A DNA stretch of 64,000 nt from Neofusicoccum parvum (lineage: Eukaryota; Ascomycota; Dothideomycetes; Botryosphaeriales; Botryosphaeriaceae): positions 372,001-436,000 of the forward strand of contig CP087223.1 of assembly GCA_020912385.1 (NCBI GenBank). Direction: 5' to 3'. The notes under the pieces were generated by a model. That model was not told the origin of the DNA. It searched no databases and worked only from the letters and a program-made list of their open reading frames with translations. Positions 11,220 through 19,972 of this stretch are shown here, piece after piece. A program made the position numbers and the translations under genes. Position 1 is the first letter of the stretch, and each line of letters opens with the position of its first letter.

Positions 11220-12073
11220 ATCCCCTCCACACGCCACGACGGCACTTTGCAACATCGCCAAAGCTGGAGACAACATGGGGATTCACAGACCTCGGCCGCA
11301 TGGGTGAGTCTCTCCGCCTGCCTGCTCCGCGCTCCGGACGGTGCTCACCAGCCACGGCAGGGTACCCCATGGCCCGCAACCAGCTCGCGCGCCTGCCCGA
11401 AGGCGACACCCTCATCGTCAGCACCGAGGCGCCATCCAGGTTCAAGAACTCAGCCCGCCCGCCCGACCTGGCCTCGCACTCGGTAAGCCGTCTCGCTCCG
11501 CTGAGCAAGCCCACCCAGAAAACCATCATCACCGCGCCGCAGGTGCGCCGCGTCTGCTCGGCAATGCTGGCGTCGCCGGCCCTGCCCGCCCGCGACCGCG
11601 TCCGGCCGGGGCGTGTTCGTCGACGCCCCCATGTGCGGCGGCGGGCGAGCTGACGTTCATGCTGGGCGCGCGCGTCGTCTGGCTGGGCGGGCCTGAAGGC
11701 CAAGCTCGCGAACAACTACCTCCTGGTTGTCGCCAACGTCGCGGCGGCTGAGGCGGAGCGGCTGGGGCGCGGAGCCGAAGGCGCTGGCTGGCCTGATCAA
11801 CGATGCTACGGGAGGTGTTGGGGTAGTGAGGTTAATGATCCGGTGTCGGGAGCCGTGGAGGGGTCGCCGGCAGGTAGAGGCTACCAGGGAGGCTTCGCGG
11901 TGGGGCTGATGAAGAAGGACATGGATTTGGCGATGGGAGGCGCGAGGGAGTTCGGCATCGACGTGACGCTGGGGAAGGTGGCGGCGGAGCTGTACGATGT
12001 GGTGGCGGAGCATCCGGGCTGCAGAGGCAGAGACTTCTCCGTTGTGTACAGGTACATCGGGGGTAAGGAATGA
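11220..12073 (+). pseudogene. 3-hydroxyisobutyrate dehydrogenase-like pseudogene
   Basis: Recognisable segments of the beta-hydroxyacid dehydrogenase family are in order: GFTDLGRM|GYPMARNQLARLPEGDTLIV (about 11.28-11.42 kb), GVFVDAPMCGG (about 11.61 kb), GELTFMLGA, KLANNYLLVVANVAAAEAE (about 11.70 kb), then an intact C-terminus from EGSPAGRGYQGGFAVGL to RDFSVVYRYIGGKE ending at the stop at 12073. The pieces between these motifs are missing or shifted in frame: the initiator region is one base out, and the cofactor and substrate segments are shortened. It would have oxidised a 3-hydroxyacid with NAD. Intron-like signals remain at about 11.31 and 11.48 kb. It is divergent from BVMO-1. Confidence 0.78.
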
Positions 12074-12199
12074 GACTGCGTGTCACGGGCCCTGACGTGG
12101 CATGCGTGCAGGATATTTGGAGATACAATTGCTCATCACTTCACGCATTATCCATTGTCTACGCCGTAATCGGAGTCAATAGGAATAAGATATTGGTCT

Positions 12200-12499
12200 A
12201 AGGACCAATAATTGTCCAAATTCATTAGACTCCTCGCAAGCGAAGAGCGCCTAAACCAATAAACTTTACTATCTTAATAAATATAATAAACAAATCAACC
12301 ATAATAAAATATATCTATGTTAAGTTTCAATTAGGAAAATGATTAAAATTTAATCCTACAAGATTTTATGAAAATTATTAGCTCTAGTTATACAATTCTA
12401 TAAAATATTAAAAGGTTGTTCGTTTAGATGGTAAAGTTTATTAGGGTAGGCGTTCCTCACTTACGTGGAGTCTAGAATTTGGACAAATATTAGTCCTTT
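12200..12499. mobile_element. 300-bp MITE with about 68-bp terminal inverted repeats
   Basis: The left arm (AAGGACCAATAATTGTCC ... CCAATAAACTTTAC, 12200-12268) is matched by the reverse complement of the right arm (about 12430-12499). The core is AT-rich with no protein. A target duplication was not clearly seen. Confidence 0.75.
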
Positions 12500-12952
12500 A
12501 TCAAGAATATAAAGCTCCTTAACCCGCGCTGGTAACCAGTGCGGCGTCGTACTTTTGCCAGTTCGACATCCTTAGACTAATATCTCATTACCATTGGCTC
12601 TAATTAACGGTAGACTTGCAATCGCGTTGGTGTCCCGGGCGCTACTGCTGATTGTGCTTGCTTTCAGCGAAGAGACTGGCTATTGCTGGGTGTGCATCAA
12701 GCAGAAATTGTACGGATATCTTTTTACTGCTTACCGTGAGCACGTTCTCTCCACGCTATCGGTGATCATCCTCTTGAGGCAGCATCATTTCCCAGCCGGG
12801 AGCAAATTGCGAGCACTGTTCATAACTTTGCATTTCTTCCCCATAACAATGGTCATAGAACATGGCTCGGATGCTAACTGAAAATCTCCTGCGTCCCCAA
12901 CACCAACACACGCGCGACACGATGCTGTCGGAAATAACTACAAGATGCCCAG
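12500..12952. other. P450 3' flank, no supported gene
   Basis: One open frame (12594-12881, +) is present but has no recognised domain and lies beyond the P450 stop. It is treated as non-coding. Confidence 0.4.
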
Positions 12953-14697
12953 CTAAAAATACTTCCTTACCGACTCAGGGATCAAATGGCTCCGATCTTT
13001 GAGCTGGATCGTCCCAGAAGGAGGCACGCGGTCCCACCCAACCCAAGTGCCTTCAATGGCCTTCTCCAGCCCACCTGGGAAGTCCATCCTGATCTCGTAC
13101 CGCATGAGCATCCAGACCAAGAGGGTCTTGACCTCATTGGCCGCGAAGAACCTGCCCGGGCACGCGTTGATGCCGTGGCCAAAATGAAGGTTGTCTTCGC
13201 TGGTCATGACAAACTGGTGCTGGTTCGCCTTCTCGGGATCCTGCCGGCGCCGGTACATGCGGAAGCAGTCGAACTTCTCGGCATTCTCGACAAAGTCAGG
13301 GTCTCGCAGGCGGTGGTAAGCGGGAATACTGAACCTCGTGCCTTTCGGGAGAAAGGTGCCGTCGCTCATCGTCCAGTCTTTGATCGTCTTGCGGGTGAGC
13401 CTCACTGCATCCCCGTTAGCGGCGCGGAGAGACAGGCGTCGGGGGGGTTCTTGCCGGAGTTTATGCCGCCGGTCACCCTCACCGCTTCGGTCATCACGCT
13501 GTCGACCTTCATGAGGTACGTCAGGGCCTGCTTGGTCCATCCCCCTTCGGCAGCGAACACGCGTTCGATCTCTTCTCTCAGCTCGTCGTGGATTTCGGGC
13601 GTCAGAGCGACAAGAACTATGACGTCGACAAAGGTGGTGGAGCTGGTGTGGATGGCGGCGATGTTGACGTTCAGCATCCGAAGTACCAGCAGATCGACCT
13701 GCTTCTTCCACGGAGGCGTTATGTCGAGGACCCACTGCATGACGTCGCTTGGCTTAATCTTGGCCCACTCGGCCTCGCGGCCTTCTCGTCGGTACATCTC
13801 TTCGGTTGCGATGCGGTCCTTCAGGATGGGGCCCAGGATTCGTCGGGCGACGGCCTGCTCGCGGTAGATCCCGGTCTTCCACCACATGATCAGGGGCTTG
13901 AGGATCTCAGGCCAGTGTCGGATCGTGTTCGCGCCGCCGAACACGGTGCCCGTGTGCTTGATGGACAGGTCCATGAACTCCTCGTCGCGCGCCAGGTCCG
14001 GGCCGAACAGGAGACGGTTCGCGGTCTGCGTGATGACGGAAAACGACACGTCCGTGACGTTGTAAGGCGCCCAGTCTGGCGGGAGTGCTCAGCGTCAAAC
14101 CGCGTGCGCGGGAAATTCAGATCCTACCTTTCGGACGCCCGACGAATTTGTCCAGGCTCATCCGTCCTTCTTCAACGATGTCGGGAAGCCGTGGTCCCAA
14201 GCTCCGCGTCAACGACTTCTTGATCGGGTCGAACATGTGGTACTGGTCTTTGGCCAGCACCGGGTGCAGAGTGTGGACGAACTGCATCGTCTGTCGCGCA
14301 GGGTCAGTTCCGTCCACGCGGTGCAAGGCTGCGCCACACTCACCTCCATGTTCGCGTCGAGATTGCTGACGTGGCTCTGCGGGGCCGACCGGACTTCGTC
14401 CAGGAACTTGGGGGCCACCACGACCTCCTTGCTCGTCGGAAGTTGAACCGTGTAGTTCTTTCCGTGCTTCGAGTACCTCTCGTACCCAACGGACATGAAA
14501 CGCCTGTTGTCGTTGAGGAACATCGCAATGTCATCGGCCACGCCCAGCTGCCCGGGCCTCTGCGAGATCCGAAGCGTGGGGAGATTGGGGGACCGTTGCC
14601 GGCGGGAGAGCAGCCAGCCGGCGCCTGCGAGCAGTGCGGCAATGCCCAGAAGCCAGTACGCATGGAAGGGCGCCGTTGGCAGATGTTCGACGAACAT
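12953..14697 (-). CDS. cytochrome P450 monooxygenase
   Basis: Four exons (14697-14344, 14290-14128, 14075-13455, 13404-12953) give 529 aa, a normal P450 length. Introns 1 and 2 are GT-AG. Intron 3 (13454-13405) is GC-AG (G|GCAAGA...gctaac...gcag), and without it the K-helix region is out of frame. Features in order: N-terminal membrane anchor (AYWLLGIAALLAGAGWLL), ExxR of the K-helix as EAVR (369-372), SDGTFLPKGT, and the heme loop FGHGINACPG with ligand Cys461. It is a microsomal haem-thiolate enzyme that would hydroxylate or oxidise the pathway substrate with a P450 reductase. The substrate and CYP family are not assignable by eye. A perfect palindrome lies 249 bp upstream. Confidence 0.92.
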
Positions 14698-14945
14698 TGC
14701 GGTGGACGGAAGGACAACGAGCGGTGCTTTGGCTAAGGTTTAACGATGTGTTTACGTGCTTGAACGCAGTATCCGCGCGTGTGAGGGAATTGCTGCCAAT
14801 GGTAGTCGTTCGCGGTTATATGGACGGTTTATCCAGCGCGGAAAAGACTCCACCAAAAGCAGCTTCAATTCATCACCGCTAGTCCACGTCTGGAGAGGTG
14901 GACACTAAGTAGACTATCCCAGCTATTCTCTACGTCTCGTTCACA

Positions 14946-14954
14946 ACGACTCGT
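14946..14954. promoter_or_regulatory. perfect ACGACTCGT palindrome upstream of the P450
   Basis: One exact copy, with one-mismatch variants at 14932-14940 (ACGTCTCGT) and 15080-15088 (ATGACTCGT), in the promoter of the minus-strand P450. Confidence 0.5.
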
Positions 14955-15526
14955 AACCAGATCGGCCACATGAGCGCTGGCATCGCGTTGACGAAGATCC
15001 GAGCACACGGACTACGGCTCATATATACCCGATAGACAGGTTCAGAACACTTATTCGCATGACAGAGAACCAGTTGGGGATGACTCGTCATTATGTGCGC
15101 TGATGTACGGCACGCTGATCATCCAAGGCATGCCCAGGTTCACGTCCTTTATTTCACGCATGCAATCTGCAAATTAGGTGGAATAGAAGATGGCTCGCAT
15201 GTCACTCTATTCCACAAGATGAGGCTTGAGGATTCGAAGGAAATAGGCTCTAATGAGTTATGCTTGGTAGATATGCAAGTAATTTTTGCTTTCATGTCTT
15301 TCAAAGTGTCCGACTGTAGGGATTACAAAGAGAGATTATTCATTTGCCTCATACGGATCACATTTGCATTTTGCAGCACCAGATTTAATCTGCATATCCT
15401 GTGGATGCACAAAAACATCAAATCGTGCCCGTTTAATTGTGGTCTTTTCCACGTATAGCTAGCCATAACTCACTGCCCCGCCCGCGTCTGACGCCCCGCA
15501 GTGATCAACACAAAGCATACAGCCAC
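14955..15526. other. intergenic, no gene seen
   Basis: AT-rich DNA between the P450 promoter and the VOC gene terminator. An open frame on + (15093-15458) has no recognisable domain. Confidence 0.4.
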
Positions 15527-16085
15527 TCAGAGACGGCTGAGCGCGTTCTTCAAGAACAGTTGCTCAAAGCTGCAGCTCAAAATCTCCACGATATTCCCCC
15601 ACGGGTCCTGCATGTAGAAACAAGTCTCGCCCTCCCCCGGCGCGATCGTCTCCCCCACCTGCCTCGCCCCCGCCGCCAACGCCTTCGCCAGAACCTTCTC
15701 GGGCTCCGCCGACGTGAAGCAAACGTGAAAGAACCCCCCTCCCGAGTAGGTCTCGGGGCCGTAGGCGGGGCGCCGCTCCGGGCCGCTGTACCGCGGGTCG
15801 CGGAACTCGAAGATCTCAAACCCGACGCCGTTGCCGCCGGCCAGGATGGCGATCTTCATCTCCCGCAGCTCGGGCCCGTAGACTGCCACGACGGTCAGCG
15901 CGGTGAGGCACGGGGGCCGCGGGGTGCGCACTCTTTTGCGTCAGACGTAGGTCGTCTGCGGACGACACGACGGTCAGCGGCGAGATGACGCGCAGCCCGA
16001 GCACCGTAGTGTACCACTCGACCGCCTGTGCGGCGTCGGGGACGGAGATGGCCACGTGGTTGATGTTGAGGTTGGGGCTGGCCAT
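15527..16085 (-). CDS. VOC/glyoxalase-fold protein, 164 aa
   Basis: Two exons (16085-15947 and 15882-15527; 64-bp intron with a gtctga donor) give 164 aa in one frame. It starts MASPNLNINHVAISVPDAAQ, the usual first beta strand of a VOC domain with a metal-ligand His (His10). It continues with GNGVGFEIFEFRDP, GGFFHVCFTS (second His) and DPWGNIVEILSCSFEQL (Glu ligand). These are the four metal-ligand positions of the vicinal-oxygen-chelate superfamily (glyoxalase I, extradiol dioxygenases, epimerases). The reaction cannot be decided by eye. A very long antisense/readthrough frame extends upstream of the ATG and is not coding. The promoter is shared with the divergent hydrolase. Confidence 0.82.
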
Positions 16086-16225
16086 GGTTGTTGTTGGCGC
16101 GATGGCAGCGGCCGGGCGGCGTCCTTTAAGGCGGTGCGGTCTTGTCGTTCTCCGTGCCGGGGTGCGGCAAGCAAAGGAGCGCGTGGCAATATTCCAGGCG
16201 TTACTGCGAATTCCAGGTTGGGAGT

Positions 16226-16335
16226 GCGCCGTCGTACATTTCGTGTCGTAAGCGCGCCGTCGTGCATCCCGTGTCGTAACCGCCATCGTACACTCCGTGT
16301 CGTACACTCCGTGTCGTATGCGCCGTCGTGCACTT
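16226..16335. repeat. tandem array with four GTGTCGTA boxes in a divergent promoter
   Basis: About four imperfect units of 14-28 bp, of form CGCCGTCGTGCATCCCGTG followed by TCGTA, carry GTGTCGTA at 16243, 16271, 16297 and 16311. The array lies between the VOC gene (-) and the alpha/beta-hydrolase (+). The TCGTA ends resemble half of the cluster palindrome, and the synthetase promoter carries related CACGACA repeats. Regulatory function is inference. Confidence 0.6.
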
Positions 16336-16488
16336 CGACAAGAGCGGAGCCGCTCGGACCTAGCCAACGAGGACGAGAAATGCCGTTGATGGGATAAAAT
16401 GTCAGGCCTGCGACCAGGAGCTCTGGTCTCCTGCGGCACGTTGGTCGATCCTTCCACCTGTCTCCTTTCGAAATCAACCCCTCCAGCC

Positions 16489-17819
16489 ATGGTCCAGCTT
16501 GCCGACGAATGGCTGCAGCTCGAGGCCGCCATGGGCGCGCGGCCACGCCTTCTGGGCCGAGACATCTTCGAGCTCAGAGACCACGCGGCGGCCATGGCTG
16601 CGCAGGTGCCCAAGCCGGAGCCGAGCGAAGCTCTCCGCATCTGTGGGTCGCTGCACTCCGGCAAGGGCTGCTGCTGATCTGCCGTGCAGGCGACACGCTC
16701 GTTGAGAGCTGCAGTGTGAGAGTCAGAATATACGAGCCACGCCACGAGACTGGCCTGCCACAACCCCTGGGCCTGTAGTGAGTTGCCCGCTCGACCGGGC
16801 GCGATATCCGCTGACGGCAAAAGCATGCGTATGCCACCGCTGCCGCTCTCCGCTGGTGCCGCACATGGCTGACACGGTCTACGTAACAGACGGCGGTGGG
16901 TGGTGTGTCGGAGACCTGGACACCGACGACCGTACCTCCTGCTGGCGGCTTGTGCTGTCTGACAGCTGCTAACGCTGCGCCAGGCCTGGTGCGTCACATG
17001 GCTGAAAAGGTGCCCATGACGTTCATCTCCGTCGACTATCGGCTTGCGCCCGAGCACCCGTGGCCAGCCTCGTTGGTGGATTGTGCAGCCGTTGCGAAAT
17101 GGGTAAGCTCTCCCGTCCTGCCCCGGTGCCAGCCCTCTGACCGGGCCCAACCAATGGAAGGCGCTTGACGAGTTCGCACCTGGGAGGAACGTGGATGTGG
17201 CTCCTGGAATCGTCCTCGCCGGCACTTCTGCAGGAGGACAGCTGGCCTTCGCCACGGCGTCCAGGCTCATCGAAGACCACTACCATGTCCGGGGCATAGC
17301 GTCGCTTGCGCCCTTGACGATCACGCCAAAGGCGGTGCCGGTGCACATGAAGGAAAAGTACACGAGCATGGTCGAGAATGCGGACACCGCCCTGGTGGAT
17401 CCAGCAAACCTGCAGATATTTCTCGGTGAGAATGCCGTCATCTCCCTGTCCACACCATTCCATCTGACAATCAAAAGACGCAAATGGCCACGCCGATGAC
17501 GACACATCTTTTTGCGTGTTGCGATCCCCGAACTTGCACAAATTCCCGCCGACCTATATTGTCACCTGCGGAGCCGACGTGCTCCGCGATGACGGCATCC
17601 TCATGGAAGAGGCACTGCGAAAACATGGGTAAGCCACTCTTCGGTGAGGAGCTGCTGGTCGGTCTAGTAACCAGGCATTGCAGGATCTGGGTGAAGCGTG
17701 ACCACTACGCAAAATATCCTCACACTTTTTGGGTCATGCCGACCCTGAAAGCGACGGAGCTGTTCCACACGAACCTCATCAGGGGACTGAGCTTCTGTCT
17801 TCATAACGTGTCGTACTAA
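16489..17819 (+). CDS. alpha/beta-hydrolase (HSL/lipase-3-like), possibly decaying
   Basis: Exons can be followed by motif: MVQLADEWLQLEAAMGARPR (16489-), VRVRIYEPRHETGLPQPLGL, GGGWCVGDLDTDDRT (16890s), FISVDYRLAPEHPWPASL, IVLAGTSAGGQLAFATA (GxSxG nucleophile elbow, about 17.22 kb), PPTYIVTCGADVLRDDGILMEE pieces (acid Asp region) and HYAKYPHTFWVMP (catalytic His region). This is the HSL-type hydrolase layout. The oxyanion-hole motif is normally HGGG, but here it reads DGGG, and no GT-AG intron keeps the frame from PLGL into it; the junction near 16.97 kb is also unclear. The C-terminal exons join cleanly (introns near 17104-17159, 17427-17475 and 17629-17681). It would hydrolyse an ester or lactone, the natural step after a BVMO. 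Functional status is uncertain. Confidence 0.68.
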
Positions 17820-18528
17820 TATGCATGTGTAGGAATCACGTGTAACTGGCTTTCTTAGCGTAGTTTCAGGTTAGCGGAGGATAAGAGAGGGCACACCTCT
17901 CCTCTTTAACAAGAATCTCATTACTCCTTCCAGAGAAACAGTATGCTTCGTTCCTGCTTGTTATGTTTCATCGCACTGTTGCTAGCTCAATGTCACCAAA
18001 TTACTCTCCGTCCCTTCCAGGTTTATCCGAATCTGCTGCGCATCTGACGTTTTCACAACTTTTAATCCACGTATCACAATTGCATGCTTTGTTCGGCCAT
18101 TGGATCAGCGCTTATTTACGACACTTACCCTGTATCCTTGTCCACATGCTCGTTCTTGTTGATTGTAAGCTGCTAAATTTCTCCGCACTCGCGGTCTGAC
18201 AGCCCAGTAGTTTGTAGCACAACGGTGCTCCTTTCTCTTGCAACGCTATGATGACGTCCTTTGCCGTTATTTACTTGGCACTCTTTGTAACGCCCTGATG
18301 AGACGGATAAATAGTTGCAAGAAATATTGACCATAATTCTGGGTCAACAGTTTGAAGAGGTTTTTAAAATTCATCACTGTATGTTCATGAGGTTACCAGG
18401 CAGTTCTACTGGATTGACGAGTATTCACGAAGCTGTCGTGACATACATACATCCAGATTCCAACGGTACATGGCGACAGTAGAGACTTCAACGTCTTTTG
18501 GCTGTTTCTGAATCCTCGAATCAGCCCT
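17820..18528. other. convergent intergenic gap, no gene seen
   Basis: 3' flanks of the hydrolase (+) and the dioxygenase (-). One open frame (17963-18199) lacks any family signal. Confidence 0.45.
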
Positions 18529-19658
18529 TCACTCCCGCTCCCCCCACTCGCGGTGCGGAAACCATTCCTCCAGAGTCACAATGTTCCCGTCAACGTCGGC
18601 GAAGAAAAACCACTGCGAGTCGCCCCAATTCAAGCAGCCTGTCAAGCGTCAGGTGGGCACACAGCACCGTGCAGCTGGATGTCACGTACCTCTCTGGTCC
18701 TCAATGTAAATCTTCGTGCCCCTTTCCTTAGCCTGCCTCAAGGCACCGGCGTAGTCCTTGGTCTTGATGCAATACCTGGATATGCCGTTCTGCAGCCACA
18801 TCGGCCTGGGCCCCGGCACCTGCAGGCCCTTGGTGATATTCAGGAGCTCGAGGTGCATCTGGCTGCAGTCGGACTCAGCGCGCAGGAAGGCCACCTCGCC
18901 GGCGTCCTCGGGCGCCATCTCGAACCCGAACGCGTCGGCCATCTGCTTGGTGAAGTGCTCGACGCCCCACGGGTGGAAGCCGGTGTTGGGCCGGAAGTCG
19001 ACGCCGCGGTCGTGCGCCATGCCGAAGGCCTCGTAGAACGGCCGCGTCGCCTGGAAGTCGGCGCAGTTGTGCATGAAGTGCAGCCACGTCCGGTCCCGCC
19101 CGCCCGGCGCCTGGACCCGCTCCGCGTCGAAGGGGGAGGGGCTGCTGATCTCAAGGAGCTCGAGGAATACCCCTTCGGGGTCTTCGAGCAGGGCGGATGT
19201 GGTCGCGCCCCACTTGCGCCGGATCGACAGCGGCCCGTGGTGGATGCGGAGGTGCGGCCAGCCCGCCTTGATCCGGTCGAGCTCGGCCGCGACGTCCTTG
19301 ACCAGCATGGTGATCCCGCGCGTTCCGATCTGGTTGAATGGCGCGGGCCATCCCGGCGTCGTCTTGAGATTGTTCCACCCGTGGAGGATCAGGTGCATGT
19401 AAGGGTCGTTTGGAAGCCGGAGGGCAACCGACTTTGCGAGAGCCGATTTGGACACCTGGCGCCCGGCAAAGTACGCATCCGGGGGATCTTGAGCCGGTCA
19501 GCATGGAAGGAGAGTCGTACGTCTGGAAACGAACCCTCGAGGCTGGTGTATCCGTCGTCGACGACGAAGCCGATTCCCTTGTAAAATTCCACCTGCGCAT
19601 CCACGTCGGTGGTGCTTTGGGAGACGGCGAATAACGCAACAAAGGTCGATTGGGCCAT
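18529..19658 (-). CDS. two-domain VOC protein, extradiol-dioxygenase-like (one-base frame break)
   Basis: The N-terminal frame starts MAQSTFVALFAVSQSTTDVD and reads to FHADRLKIP. The main frame (AYFAGRQVSKSALAKS ... NDPYMHLILHGW ... GTRGITMLVKDVAAELDRIKAG ... LLEDPEGVFLELLEI, then a second VOC unit TWLHFMHNCADFQATRPFYE ... QMHLELLNITKG ... SRYCIKTKDYAGAL) follows. A final exon after a GT-AG intron near 18.64-18.69 kb encodes WFFFADVDGNIVTLEEWFP to the stop at 18529. Two VOC modules with the final DxxGNxVxLEE match extradiol ring-cleavage dioxygenase-like proteins, which open catechol rings with Fe(II). The N-terminal and main frames disagree by one base at a CCCCC run (about 19477-19481); a sixth C would restore it, so this is either a real frameshift or an assembly indel. 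The cluster palindrome is about 170 bp upstream. Confidence 0.75.
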
Positions 19659-19830
19659 GTTTGGCGAGAAGATGCCGGCTGTGCTGTCCGGAATGAGGTG
19701 GAGCGTGGTGGATTTCCTGGGAGCTGAGCCAGTCTTATTCACTTCTCGGGATTTGAATGGCTGATTCTGCAATCCGAGGATGCCATCGTTGTGTACGACA
19801 TGGCCAAGTGAACCCGGGTTGGCGAGCGGA

Positions 19831-19854
19831 ACGAGTCGTTCCGTTACGACTCAG
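19831..19854. promoter_or_regulatory. perfect palindrome plus variant between the dioxygenase and BVMO-2
   Basis: ACGAGTCGT at 19831-19839 is embedded in the larger palindrome GGAACGAGTCGTTCC. A two-mismatch copy (ACGACTCAG) follows at 19846. It lies between the divergent starts at 19658 (-) and 19973 (+), so it may control both. Confidence 0.55.
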
Positions 19855-19972
19855 AACGTCGCCGCTTCCCCGACATTTAATCCACTACAACTTCACCCTC
19901 ACAAGAATATCTTCCCGACGTTTCGTCTTGCGTAACGTCGCCAGAACCGATAACTGCCCCAATTCGGCCAAC

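Noticed and set aside
11185..11715. 176-aa minus-strand ORF
   Set aside because: Antisense shadow of the dehydrogenase relic on the plus strand.
16266..16345. Coding repeat YDTECT seen in a minus-strand frame
   Set aside because: It is the translation of the promoter minisatellite upstream of the VOC start codon.
15816..17270. 484-aa open frame on the minus strand
   Set aside because: It overlaps the spliced VOC gene exon 1 and runs antisense through the hydrolase; composition is Arg/Ser/Pro-rich and it has no domain. The real start is the internal ATG at 16085.
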